A stretch of DNA of 64,000 nucleotides from Phytophthora quininea. Its lineage: Eukaryota > Oomycota > Peronosporomycetes > Peronosporales > Peronosporaceae. Position 1 is the first letter of the stretch; each line of letters begins with the position of its first letter. The translations under genes and the position numbers were made by a program. The notes beneath the pieces are model-generated. The model ran no database searches. It had not been told where the DNA came from and saw nothing but the letters and a program-made list of their open reading frames with translations. The stretch lies in the NCBI GenBank assembly GCA_011947345.1, contig JAAVTG010000112.1:186001-250000 (forward strand), given 5' to 3'. This document shows positions 44,591 through 56,600 of the stretch, piece by piece.

Positions 44591-47209
44591 GTGATAAGCC
44601 TGATGGGGAATTCAAGCGAAAGTGAAGACTTCTCTGAAGTCGTTACACGACGCCGATCTGCAGTACGCCGACGACTCCCCAGCGACGATGCAGATCAATC
44701 AAGGTCCCCGGTTCAAGATCGCAACGAGCTGGTCACTTCGTCAAGCGATAGCTCCCCACCTTCTATCCATCGGATGATAGTGATGCCTGGAATGTGCAGG
44801 ATGGGAGTAGCAGCGACGAATACCACTACGAAAGCAAGGGTGAGCCAGCTACCGGCAGCGACAACGATGGACCAGATACCGCTCAACTTTGGGTCAGCGA
44901 CGGCAATGCAGTGGTGGTTCGACACCCTATCACCTTCAACACGAAAGAGCAAGCACGGGCAACTTTGGACGGCCTTGAGAATGCCCGCTTTACTGTTGCA
45001 ATCAACAACACCAGAGTTCAAGATTGAGGTGTACCTCACACGTGGCGTGTACGGCCGAGGCGCGCATTACCAAGGACAACAACGGCAAGTTTGTTCTGAC
45101 GAGGAGTGGAGCACACACACAAGTTGCTGCACCTCCTGAAGCTCAAAGGCGTGGCATTCACAAACCTTTTTGGCGGATATCGACAATCTGCTGCTCGGTG
45201 GCCAAGGCCCGCAAAGGTGTTGAACACACTGCGTATGCGGTACAGCGGGTCAGAAGAACTATTGGCGTTGTTGCCAAGTGTGGGTCATCTCAAGAATAGC
45301 GCTCAGAAGCTACGTATGCATGGTGATTTCTCGATCACGACGTTCGCGGACGTTATGGAATGGCCAGCTCCACGAATGTGTGCGACGTCGCTAAAATTTT
45401 TCGAGTACATGCGATACAGCCCTGGTCACGATTCAGCGCGTATTACTCGACAACCTTTCAGCCATCAGAACGAACTATTGGTATTGGATTGTTCCACGGA
45501 CGAACTGGACAATGGCGACCAATCAATCGGAATAATTTTCACGTCGAGGAGGTTATTTCGAACTGTGTCCAGGACTATTATTGGCCAACACCACAGTATT
45601 TTGGGCGTGACGGACGGAACGTACAAACTTCACTGCGGAGGTTGGACTCTTATGTCATTCGGGACTTTCGGCCTCCGGTATACATCAACTCTGAAGTTTC
45701 AGCAGAAGTTTTATCCGATGACGTTCATGTTTGTTCGCTCAGAGACTTACCACGCATACCCGAAGCTATTCTAAGTCACGAAGCAACGATGCGAAGAGTT
45801 TTTGGAGGAAGCCTTGACCTACAATATTGGTTATTGGATCACTCAACAGCAATCGCTAATGCTTTCCGTGAGGTGTGGCCTGATATCAAGTTATTGAACT
45901 GCTGGCCTCACTTGAAACGGAAAGCCCGAGGCAAACGCAGCTTGCTGAGTGCCACGGATCGGTACAACGACATAGTCAAACCGCAATTGGAATACCTCAG
46001 CATGGCTAGATCAGAACAACAGTACGAAGCTCTGGCCAAACTGGTCACGGACAATTGGATTGACCTGAGTGAGACGGAGTATGCCCAATGGCTACTCTAT
46101 GAATACCTTTCCGATGACTGGGAACTGTGGAACTATACGGCAAGTGGTATGCCTGGTGTCGTCCCATACCAGAACCCAGTTGAGTCTCACCATCATGCTC
46201 TGAAGGCGACTGCGATAACACACCTTCGAGCTTCAACTGGACATGTCCTAGCGTCGTCGTTGCCAAAGTACTAGTCCAATGCGTCATGGACATCGGCTCA
46301 GAGCCAATAAGGCATTACGCAGCTGGACCTGTGGACTCGGAAACATTGCTGGGGGCTGTGTGTCTGTGCGGTGACGACAAACACTATCCCACCCATCGCA
46401 GGAAGTCCCGAACTGCTATCGCTAACATCCAGCGATATTACTTCAACGCGGACTACTACGTTGTTCGGAACGACAACTTGAACGGGTTGAAGGTTAACGC
46501 CAACCGAACAAAATTGTATCAGCGCTCAATTGATGGCTCTCTCAAGTCGTGCGAGAAGGTTGAAAATGTCCGGCTGCGCTAACTCCCTTTCCAAGTTCTG
46601 ACCATACTTGAACGCATTTCGTTCGACCACGACTTGAACTCACTGACATAGAGTCTTGACGAGATCGAAACGATCAGACAAAAATTCAAGTGTGACTGCA
46701 AACCGTTCTATCAAACAGGATGGATTTGTGCTCACATACTTGCCTGTCTTCACCTTGTGGATAAACTCGATTTGGAAGTTATGCTGCGGAGTTTACCAGC
46801 TAGGAAGCCACCAGGACGTCCACGCAAGAAACCAGGTGTCTCGACCGCGACCGCCCGCGCCGATCCCAATACTCTGTGGATGCTCTTGTGTCACGTCTTG
46901 TGGAGAAACCCGCCAGTGTGATAAACTGGAGCATACTTCGCGCGTGGACGTAAACAGACGCAGATGGAGTGGTTACTGAGCGCAATTACGTTGGCAAGAT
47001 CAAAGCCCCCTTCACGAGAGGGGGTAAACGGTTTTGGGAAGGTACTTGCGAAGAGCAAGAAGGCACGACCACGCTTGAAGTTGAGGAACTTGCTAGGTCA
47101 ATCAACTATTCCTACCGAATGGGCCACAACATTGTCCCAACCTAGGAGTGTTGATCCCTTGGTGATTTGTGTACCTGCATATGATCAAGCGAAACCAAAG
47201 AAACAATGA
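44591..47209 (+). pseudogene. Mutator-like (MULE) transposase with SWIM finger and AT-hook
   Basis: Domains in order: a variable acidic N-terminus (44.6-45.0 kb), a DNA-binding-like segment (LLALLPSVGHLKNSAQKLR), and the catalytic core LGVTDGTYKLHCGGW (first Asp, near 45.6 kb). After a frame change come WLLDHSTAIANAFREVW with LLNCWPHLKRKA (second Asp, near 45.85 kb) and YQNPVESHHHALK (Glu, near 46.18 kb). The SWIM finger FKCDCKPFYQTGWICAHILA lies at about 46.7 kb, followed by an AT-hook-like PPGRPRKKPG and a conserved tail (RSINYSYRMGHNIVP). Frame changes and stops break it at least four times, but DDE and SWIM residues remain. Confidence 0.82.
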
Positions 47210-48458
47210 CCAAGAATTCATCAAGTGCTGCAAAGAAAAATCAAAACAAAAACCGGAGAAACAAAAAATCGTGCGCAGCAGAGTAGGGAGTAGGAAAGCT
47301 TACATTTCAAAACCAAAAAATATATACACATCATTTCTCCTCACATCGTTTCTATCAATAATTGTTTGTTTCATGCAATAAATCCACCTGTATGACATAT
47401 AGCCATAAAAACATAGATAGAATCCAAAATGGACCGAAACAAAATGTAGCCGATTAAAACATAAAAAAATCCGCCCCCAAAATATTTGATAATGTATCCG
47501 CTTAGACTGAAGAATGGCTCTTGTGTTGCAGTTGACATTGGATTGCAGAGATACACTCTTCCAAGGACAGCAACCGAGCGAAAGTCTCTCTCTCCATGAT
47601 CGCGGAATCATTTCAAGACGTCGGTAGTTCTGTAGAGTTCGAGTAGGCTAAACTCGCCGTCGCTCGACTGGCATGGCCAAGTTACTGATAGCTCTTTCCA
47701 TTTCCACCAGATTTTGGTAGCCGCTCTTCCATGGTTAGTTGTGGCTGACACTCGTGTGGATGGCACTTCAACATCTAACAACGAGCGAATGGGGTCGCTG
47801 GTGCTCTGATCAGCATGAGATCAGCCACTAGATGGCGTAGTGCTCGGTGTCATTCGACGCTTTCTGTAGCTTGAAAGCGCTTGGAATGTTTTTGCGAAGT
47901 GACATTAAGTTAGAAGATTTTTATTGGGTCACCGAGTGGTCTGGTCCCGGATCGGGTCTCGAGACCAGAAGCAAGATCCCTGCGGAGGTTTTCTACGGGT
48001 CTCGCTTCTGGTCTTGCGCGACGGACATCACAAGGCACTCTAGGCATATGTAGCTAAGATTTTCGTTGGGGCATAGCCCCTATAATGAACTCCTTTTACT
48101 ACTTCATTTACCCTTTTACAAAGACATATGATAAAACTGATAAAAGGTTAGGGGTAAGGTTTTATCATAGCGTTTCTGGGGGCGATTTCGAGCGAAAATT
48201 CCCTGCGGTTTAAGGACATCAAATATCGCGTGTGTTGCCCTTCAAACAGGAAAACGGAAAAGTCACCTCCCTTGAAGAGGCTAACAGTCAGTAAAGTCGG
48301 GTCAAGTTTTTATGGAACCCTGTTGGGGCACGTTTCTATGGGATGGTGAGTGATTAGCGTAAACATGCATGTTTAGGCAAGATTTGCGGCAGCATGATTC
48401 CATCTGTGTCTGATCCCGTAAAAGGCGCAGTCCTTTAATAGGAGTTTGGGCAAGCCGA
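47210..48458. other. No gene seen; AT-rich with a foldback
   Basis: Short frames only. It includes an AT-rich stretch (47.2-47.5 kb) and a foldback repeat at 47926-48018 described separately. Its right end is the TTAA at which piggyBac inserted. Confidence 0.5.
47926..48018. repeat. Foldback repeat, possible MITE end
   Basis: AGACCAGAAGC (47962-47972) is the exact inverse complement of 48004-48014. The edge at 47926-47946 (GGGTCACCGAGTGGTCTGGTC) matches, inverted and with one mismatch, the sequence beside the hairpin at 60.1 kb, which suggests a repeated element family. Confidence 0.45.
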
Positions 48459-48462
48459 TTAA
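48459..48462. repeat. piggyBac TTAA target duplication, left
   Basis: TTAA directly precedes the terminal repeat CCCCTCTACTCC. The partner is 52113-52116. Confidence 0.85.
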
Positions 48463-51400
48463 CCCCTCTACTCCTGAAATTATTCCGGATTATCCGTTAT
48501 AGTGAACATATGAATTAACGTATGGCGGAAAATCAGTACTTATTACCCTGTATTAAGCCCTTTTGGCGCCACGTAGGACGATATGGCGATTGTGATTGGG
48601 CGAGATCTGTTGTGACAACGGTTTTGCTGAACAAAACATGCACTACAACCTTCGCCTTGCGATCTCCCTGCAAAACCGTTATGATAAATTTAAGATGGGG
48701 GCTCCGTTTCGCGCCAAAAGTCCTCCAGCTTCGCGCACCAAATTTTCGGCCAGTTCTTTACTAGAAGGTAGTAGAGGAGAACTGGCCGAAAAGTTTGGTG
48801 AGGAGTCAAAAGGTACGCGTGCTGCATTTAGTGCTTAGATAAACTCTTCATCCGTCTCACCGTCTTCTACTCTGCGCTTCTGTACCAAGCGGATCTTGTG
48901 CTGCAGCTCGGGGGATGGTGGTGCCGTTTCGCCAGGTCTGATGCCATACTTGGCTGCAGGTGAGCTCGCTGCCTTGGTCCAGGCGTCGGGCCGTGTTGCA
49001 GAGAGCCACGCGACCCCCTTCGCGATGGAACAGCTTCGACAGAAGAAGCGGCTCTCGAAGCTCCTAATTCCAGGTCCCGCCAGGGCTGAGCAGACCTTAC
49101 AGAGCCACTGCCTGCTTTTCTGACCGTTTTTCTCTCGTGTTTGCTGCAGCGTGTGCGGCTGTCGCGGCAGCGGCGACGTCAAGAGCTCCTCGCCATTGTT
49201 TCCCGCCACGAAGTCCTCCCTTGTTTGTGACAGCAGATCGACATGCAGTCGCCGCATGAACTCAGCGTGCGTTGGCACCGGTTTCCCCGCCTTTTGCATC
49301 GCGATTTTGTGCACAATGAACGCGTTCACTAACGCCAGATCCACCAGCCCTAAGAATATTGTCTTGTAGTACTTCCGCATCCGCACGGATTTCTGGATGG
49401 AGTAGCGCTGCAGGCGCAGTTGATCGTGTACATCTACGCCGCCCATAGTCTCATGGTAGTCGACGACCAGGCGAGGACACGGCACCGCTGAGATGGAGCC
49501 GTCGGGCTCGCGACGAGTCACTTGAGCCGGCTGTGTAGAGCAACCAGTAGCTAGGAACCGCACTGGCTGAGAGTCCATCCAAACCAGCGCAATAAACTCT
49601 GGGCGCTCTTGCCATTGAGCAATTCTGTAGGTGCCTCGCGCCATGTTCTTTGGTCGACTTTTGGTCTCGAACTCAATACCTTTGCACCACCCAGTCGATC
49701 CGAGCGCATGGTTCCGACGTGGTAGATGCCCATTGAGAGCAGCTTGTCCGACAAAGGAAGCAACGTGTAGTAGTTGTCTGTGCAAACCAGTCGTTGCGAC
49801 TGCTGACCGCGTAGGAAATTTGTCAAGTTCTTGACCACCGCCTTTTGGGCAACAGCTTGCTCATTCTTGTTGGCCTTGCCGCAATAGATATATATATAAC
49901 CTGCAACATGCCATCCGTAGTAAAGTCAGTCAAATCCGGAATACAGTCAATCACATCCCGTACGTATTACGGATGCAGAGTTATAGCACTTTACCTTGCA
50001 CAGTATGCCGTCTCCGCACAACACGTCAAGTAAAACTTTGTGCCCCACTTGTTGGGCTTCGCCGACATGTACTGCCTCATGGGGTTTCTGCGGTGACGCA
50101 TCGGAACCATGCCCTCGTCGAATGAGATCTTCGCTCCCAAGCGATAGCCGCGGAAGAATGTTTTCTGTAGCGCTTGCAGGACGGGGCGAATCTTGAATGC
50201 GCGGTCGTGGCTGTCGGTTTGTTTGGAGTTGTCATTGAAGTGCAGGTATCTTGTGATATCTTGGAAACGATCGCGACTTAGAAATTGCCCAAACGTACCA
50301 CGCGAAAGCGCGCCCTCAACTTTCGTGATCCAGTGGCGGCTCAGGCTCTCTCGTCGCGGCTCCAGCGAGCGTGCGATCAGCAAGCCAATGAAGCGAACCA
50401 GTTCATGAGGCTGAATGGAATTCTTACGGCGTAGTTTAGCCTTGTACTCATCCACTGACAACACCAACGTTGACGAGGTCGTTGCTCTGCGTGCTCTAGC
50501 CCGCGCCCGCGTCGAGACAGCCACGTCGTCGACACACTCTTCACGAAATTGATTCGTCTCCGCAGCAATCTTTCGCCATAGCTCCTTCGGGAGAAAGAAG
50601 TAGAAGATCGCCAAAGGGCTTTCCGCGAAAGCCAATGCCGCCTTTGTCGGGCCGCAGGGACCGTCGTAAAGTTGGGCAGCGTTCACACGAAGTTCGTCAG
50701 AGTCCTCCTCGTCGTAGACACTCCACCCTTCCAGTTATAATGCGTCCAACTCAGCCTTCCGCAAGTTGAACGTAATCGGCTCCTCGGGTTCGTCCTCCTC
50801 GAAGAACACAGCAGCATCATCGCCATCGTCTGACTCGTCTTTGTCGTACAGCACTGTGTCTTCATCACCTTCCGTGTCGGAGCCCAATGGTAGTAACCAA
50901 TCTTCTTCGCCGACGTTGAGATCATCATCATCTAGCGGGTCGAAGAGACGATCACGCCGAAGTGCAGACAGGAAGTTGTCCGATTCGAAGTCATCCATTG
51001 TAACGGCGTGATCGCGAACCTCAGGTACAAGTGAGTTCGCCTCCACAGTCGCATCCGGAATAGGTTGCACAGGCCTATCCGGAACAGCAGCCGTAACAGC
51101 CTCATCCGTAGTAGACGGGATAGCTTCGGTCATCTCCGGAATAGTAGAGTCTGTATGATCCGGAACAACAATTTGAGTGAGTGCTTTCAAGTCTCCACTC
51201 GATCCTGACGCATGTACGTACCCTCTCGCTGGCGCTTGGACGGTGAGTGTCTGCTGGTACGTGTCTTGCGTTTTGACACTTTTTCGCAGCGGGCTTCTTC
51301 GCTTCCACAATCCTCTTAGAAAGCGACTTTCTTTTCGCTTTTGGAGCTGTCGAAGGTCGAGACGAACGGTTCTCAAGTGAGCGTGCAGATGTGGCTGGAC

Positions 51401-52112
51401 GAGCACAACTTGATGGACGAAGCACTAACGCCGGAGGCGCAGGTGCAGGACCTGGACTCGAGGCAGTCGGGGCAGAACTTGACGCAGGTGTTGGTGCTGG
51501 GCTTGGCGCTGGACTTGGCGATGGACTCAGAGCAACACTCAACGCAGGAGCTGGAGCCGGGCTCGGCGATGGCGAGGTCGGTGCGTACACCAAAGCATAC
51601 GGTAGTTCCAGCCACCCGTGCTGGCGGCAGTAGTGCATCAGGCTCTCGTGGCCTACATTGAGCAGTAATGTGCGTTAGTGTATACATAAGTAAACTGCGC
51701 CAAAATCGCACAACTCACCGACGAAGTGGTCGACACCTTCTTTGCCGTCAACATTCCCATTTGGAGGCACATACGTGTTGTCGTAGCTGAGTCCCTTTGA
51801 CCTCTTCCACGTCCATCCCTTTTCCGAAGCTCGCGCCACATTTGGTGGAAAGTTTTCTCCATGGTCGTGCAGGTTGGCGTCTTGTCTTCGTGCTGGCAGA
51901 TTGCGAAATGAAGACTCGTGGGTCTGTGCGATCTTATATCTGGTCCCCGATCCCTTTCCCGCGAATTTTCATGTCACTTGTCCCCAACCGGGTCTGTTGA
52001 ACTTTATACATACAAAATTCTATATGCGAGAATTAGGCTGTTGCGGAGCTCTCGGAATAATTTCACCTTTATAATATATATTCCGGAGAATCCGTAACGC
52101 CGGAGTAGGGGG
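48463..52112 (-). mobile_element. piggyBac DNA transposon, complete ends
   Basis: The element is 3650 bp between TTAA copies. The left end starts CCCCTCTACTCC and the right end, read inward, CCCCCTACTCC, giving short terminal inverted repeats that differ by one base. A shared TTCCGGA-type block follows inside each end. The single gene inside is a piggyBac transposase on the minus strand. Both the TTAA specificity and the gene identify the superfamily. Confidence 0.9.
48835..51862 (-). pseudogene. piggyBac transposase (frame breaks)
   Basis: ATG at 51862. An intron is likely at about 51.66-51.75 kb (GTGAGT donor, AATGTAG acceptor). A Ser/Pro/Ala linker (SPSPAPAPALSVALSPSPSP) and an acidic region precede the DDE domain. 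The core has HELVRFIGLLIARSLEPRRE, then ISFDEGMVPMRHRRNPMRQY (first Asp), KPNKWGTKFYLTC, LVCTDNYYTLLPLSDKLLS (second Asp) and DYHETMGGVDVHDQLRLQRY. It ends in a cysteine-rich finger (WLCKVCSALAG, FFCRSCSIAKG). Breaks: runs at 51820-51823, 51280-51284 and 49690-49692, each one base short, an in-frame TAA at 50735, and about 100 bp near 49.9-49.99 kb that may be a second intron. Confidence 0.85.
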
Positions 52113-52116
52113 TTAA
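52113..52116. repeat. piggyBac TTAA target duplication, right
   Basis: TTAA directly after the terminal repeat GGAGTAGGGGG. Confidence 0.85.
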
Positions 52117-52329
52117 GCAAAATCAGGGCGAGCTGACGTGGAAGCTGATGCACTATAAGATTTGAGTGACGTACGGCGCTGGTAAAAGTATGCAGGAGTG
52201 CACTGATATCCACGTTTGTTTTAGGTTAGGTGGTGGCTGAGCAGTCGCCAGCACACACAGAATCGGCGCTCAGCGCGTGTTCCAGATCGGATCCAGCGTC
52301 GCGTGCTGCGAGGGGACATGCATGCCATT

Positions 52330-52900
52330 CTGTCGGCGTGGCTATTGGTGCGTGGGGTGTGCTGCACGATGTAGTTTGATGCTCGCTAACCTGTACGTGT
52401 GCGTTCGCTGTAGTGAACTGCAGCACGGTAGCTCGCGAGACTGGTGTGGAGGCATTCAGCACGTGTACCGATTCGGGTATCGCCGAGGGAAAGGATATGG
52501 CGGCGGCACGACGTGGCAGAAGCTGGCAAGGCGAATCGCAGACAACCTAGGTATTTAGGTGCATGCATCGTACTGCGCGATTTAATACGCTTGGCTAACA
52601 TGTGTGTGTGTCGTATGTCCTAAACAGGAGAGCCGTAGCTGTTCAGCTAATGTGGAGGTCCCCGAGCATGCAGCCGTTCGAGCATAGCGTTGCGTGCTGC
52701 GAGCCGCTGGATACAGCGTTGTGACGGCACATCCTGGCAAATGGTTCGCAAGCACGGAGAGCCAATGTATTTCGGTGCGTGTGGTGTACTGCGCGATATC
52801 GGTAAGCTTGGCTAACATGTGTGCGCGCGTTGTGTCGTAAAAAGGAGAACTAAGCTGTTCGGAGTGGCGTGAAGGCTCCCAGCGCGTACCGTTGGATTGC
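52330..52900. repeat. ~215-bp diverged tandem repeat, about 2.7 units
   Basis: The segment GGTGCGTG...GTACTGCGCGAT...GCTTGGCTAACATGTGTG recurs at about 52344, 52554 and 52770 with spacings near 210 and 216 bp. Units are diverged but keep colinear blocks. The array lies between piggyBac and the first Helitron-side open frame. Confidence 0.6.
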
Positions 52901-53012
52901 AGTAGGCAGGGTCGTGCGGAGTATACAAACAAATGATAGGACTATAGATGGTTGTAATATTTCATAGGGAGTGTGAACAGACAACAGCGCGGCTCACAAC
53001 TGAATTTGCCGA

Positions 53013-53434
53013 ATGGAAGACGATAGACGCCAGCTAGCTCGGACGGCCGAACAAGACACTTCCAGGGCACTTATTGCTGCGCACCAGGAGCTCTACAGGC
53101 TCCGGACGCTCGATGGCGCTAACACCAGAGTCGTCCAGGCTGCCGTGCACGCCATTGGAAGCAGGCGTGTACGCTACAAGGCAGCCAAACGTGAGGCTGG
53201 TGCTATCGACGGTATCTGACTGAGAGACACCTGTGATGCTATAGTCAAGGACCGTGTCGTGCGACGTCGGGAACATGCGGCTCGCCTAGAGGCTGTACTA
53301 AGAGATGTACTAAGAGATGCTCGATCCCGACAGCACAGATCAAGTTCAAGTTCAAGCGGCGTGGACACACCTGAGAACACTGGGGAGGAGCCTGAAGTGG
53401 TCGTGATCGACGACGGCAGCGATGATGGCAGCTA
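53013..53434 (+). pseudogene. 140-codon charged ORF with one internal TGA
   Basis: ATG at 53013. The frame reads a helical, Arg/Ala-rich protein (RTAEQDTSRALIAAHQELYR), meets TGA at 53217, then continues in the same frame (VKDRVVRRREHAARLEAVLR) to a Ser run and an acidic tail (VVVIDDGSDDGS), ending in TAA at 53434. A perfect 12-bp tandem duplication at 53295-53318 doubles VLRD. Composition is continuous across the TGA, so a point mutation is likely. It may be part of the Helitron, whose Rep gene starts shortly downstream. No family recognised. Confidence 0.4.
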
Positions 53435-53660
53435 AGGATCGGAGTGGATTCGCGGGCGTGAAGAGTGATAGCACGCTTTGGAGATACGGTGTTCGCAGGT
53501 TCCAGTAAGCAGCTCAAGAAAATACAAGATCTCTCAAGGTGTGATGTTGTTTTAGTTGTTTGACTTCTCGAAAGTGGTATGTACACGTTCAGTTGCTAAC
53601 CGTATGCATAATGATAGCAGAAAAATGATTAGTGGCGTCTGTTGATGGGTTTCCTGCTAA

Positions 53661-56600
53661 TTGTTCTTCTTTTGCATACAAGGAGAACGTCTTCAGGTGA
53701 ATGAAGCTGATGAGTTAGCAGGTAGGGCAACAGGTCACATTGCTGCACAAACTACGGCGGGCTCTAGCACGCCATTGCATAGCTACGACGATACGGGTTC
53801 ATTAGCGCAATCGCCGAGCTGCGAGACAACAGCCGACACCTGTTCTGCTGAAAGTCACTGTGCTGGGAATAGCGATGGTAAATCTCAGATTTCAGCGGAT
53901 GTGGGAATTGTACACGGCACAGAAGACGAATGCTGGGAGCGAGATATAATGGAAAGCATGACAACGTCGTATGAGCTTGAAGGGAATCAAGGTGATAAGC
54001 CAAGTGAGTTAGAACGTACGCTGGGGGCTGTTGGTATGGGAGCATACGCAAATTCCTCCATTGGTGAGCTTCGCCGCAATGCAGACCCGATAAACGAGAA
54101 TGAAATTAATACCTTAATGCAAAATTGTTTCCCTACGCTATTCCCAGACGCTCAACCCGTTTAATGAGAGCGAGCGCAGAATGCATGAGTACAGCTTGAC
54201 CAAATACTGCTCCCACTTAATGAAGTGGCATGACAGGAAATTTATAATCCACGGCAACTTCAAGTTCTTCTGCATGAATATCATTCAGCGCCGACAGATA
54301 GACGGCCTAGTCCGAAGAGTACGCATTTCGAATCAACGAAGCACAGCAATAAAAACAGCTAGCGGAGATTTTAGGTCTGACAAGAGCAGCAGGTCCAATC
54401 GAGAACAGGAAAAAGAAGAATTAAACGCCGCTATGCAGGTATTAAACTCTCTGAAGCCTTTTTTTTCGCGTAGTCAGAGGTAATGGTCTTTATTGATCGA
54501 ACGCTCGTGATGATTTAATGTCCATGATAGGAAATCGTTCCCTTCCTACGAGGTGGCCAACGTTTTCTTTTACTCTCAGTGTCGCCGACACGATTTGGCC
54601 TGATTTTGTGAGGGCCTGTAATCCATCTTTAACGCTAGAAGAGTGCTGTCAATTATCGTATAGCGACAGAAGGCGGTATCTGAACGAGAATCCGACATTA
54701 GTGTCAGACCCTTTCATCGTCGCTTTAAAGCGGTTTTTGAGAACGTATTGTGCGGGAAATCGAAACCTCTAGGAGAGATAATTAACCATTTCTGGCGCGT
54801 TGAGTTTCAGCAACGCGGGTCACCGCACATACATTGTCTGATTTGGATTCGAGACGCCCCAGATGTGATCAAACTCTCTGAGACTGAGGAAGGCCGAGAA
54901 GAGCTCGCCAAATTTGATGATCAGAGGATATCAGTGCTGTCTAAAACGCTGAGTGATCTAGAAGCGTGTCAGTGCTCAATCTGTGTTGCTGACCGCGTTG
55001 GCGACGTCGATATACTGGCCAGAAGGCCACCATCAGTAGAGAGCAGTGAATGGCAATGCGATTTGTCGCGTCTGGTAAATCGAGTCCAACAACATATCTG
55101 CAATGCAAATTCTTCCTGCCGGAAGAAGGGGTCTGCCTGTCGTTTTGGGTACCCAAAAGAGCTGCAAACAACAACCAAAATAGATACAAGCTTTGCTTCA
55201 GACGGAACACCCTCAATGAAGGTTCTGCTGAAGCGATCAGTCTCTACGATAAATAATTACTCACCACATTTGTTGTCGTGCTGGCGTGCCAATATGGACT
55301 TACAGCTAATTGGAAATTCCTACGGCGCTGCTGAGTACGCTGGAGCCTACGTGAGCAAGGCGGAACCCGATACATTAAAATATAGGCGCATTATTTCCAA
55401 AGCAATTCAACGGTGCGACCCAAATCTAGCTTACCACTCCATTTTAAAGCGTGTCGCTAACGCAACACTGTCTGTTCGAGAGGTGGGAGCGCCAGAAGCA
55501 ATATACATTCTTCTACGAAGTCTTCCAATGCATAGCAAGTCACAGCCTATAGTGAAAGTAAAGTCCTTGCGCCACAATGAACGATACTACAGAGTTGAAC
55601 CTCACAATGTTCGTGAACTTGCTGCATTGGCCGATTGTGGTTGTACGGCAACACTCCGGATTGAACCCATTGAGAGGGCTTACATGAATCGGCCTACCAA
55701 CGAAATGTTTGATGAGATGAGTTTTGCGTCTTTTGTTGAGCAATTTGAACTATGTGATTCTGCAGGAAGAACGAAAGCCGCAACAAAGACTTGGAAGCGC
55801 CTAGATGGAGAAGGCTGGATTAAACATCGAAGTAAGCAGGCTGTCGTTCAGAAGTCACCCTGGATGAAGCCCGACGTCACCAACCCGAGTTTCTGCTTCT
55901 CAGAAATTTTCTTTTACGTACCCTGGCGAACGTTAGACGACCTTCCTCACACTGATGAAGAATGTATTGAGGCGTTTTTAAACGCGCAGGAATCCCAGCT
56001 CGATAACGACCTCCTTGAAGAATCTAACGCAAAGATTGCTCGCCAACATAAGCTAGACCTTTTGAAAAATTCACGAGAATCTTGCTGCCTTACTTCCCTA
56101 CCTTCTTCTGAGTACGTATTTGTCAGTAATCCTACTAACAGCGAGCCACAAGAAGAACCCGACGTGGAAGCAAATAGCGCGTGTTCTCATAGTATTAACG
56201 GTAGTACGGAGTGGAAAGCAAAGCATGACTACTCGCCGGAGGTAGTTGAAAAGGCAAGTAACTTTTTAAAAGGATGCTTAAAGCCTTGGTTGGATGCAAG
56301 TAAAGAGATCCGTAAGCTAAACCGTGAGCTAAGTAATGCTGACACCAGTTCTTCCCACGATCGATATCCAATATCTAGAGAGGATGATGACTCGAACGAA
56401 TCCGAGATAATGGCGGAGTCACAATGGATACCTTTCGCACTTGCAATGCAGCAATCGAGAGAGAGGTTCAAAAGCTCGCTAGATCTTACACACTGTAAAC
56501 CTCTTCATCTTATTATAAATGGCGAGGGTGGGTCCGGGAAAAGCTGGCTAATCAAACATATCGTGAAAGACGTTCATGCCGTTTTTGGCGAGCATAAAGC

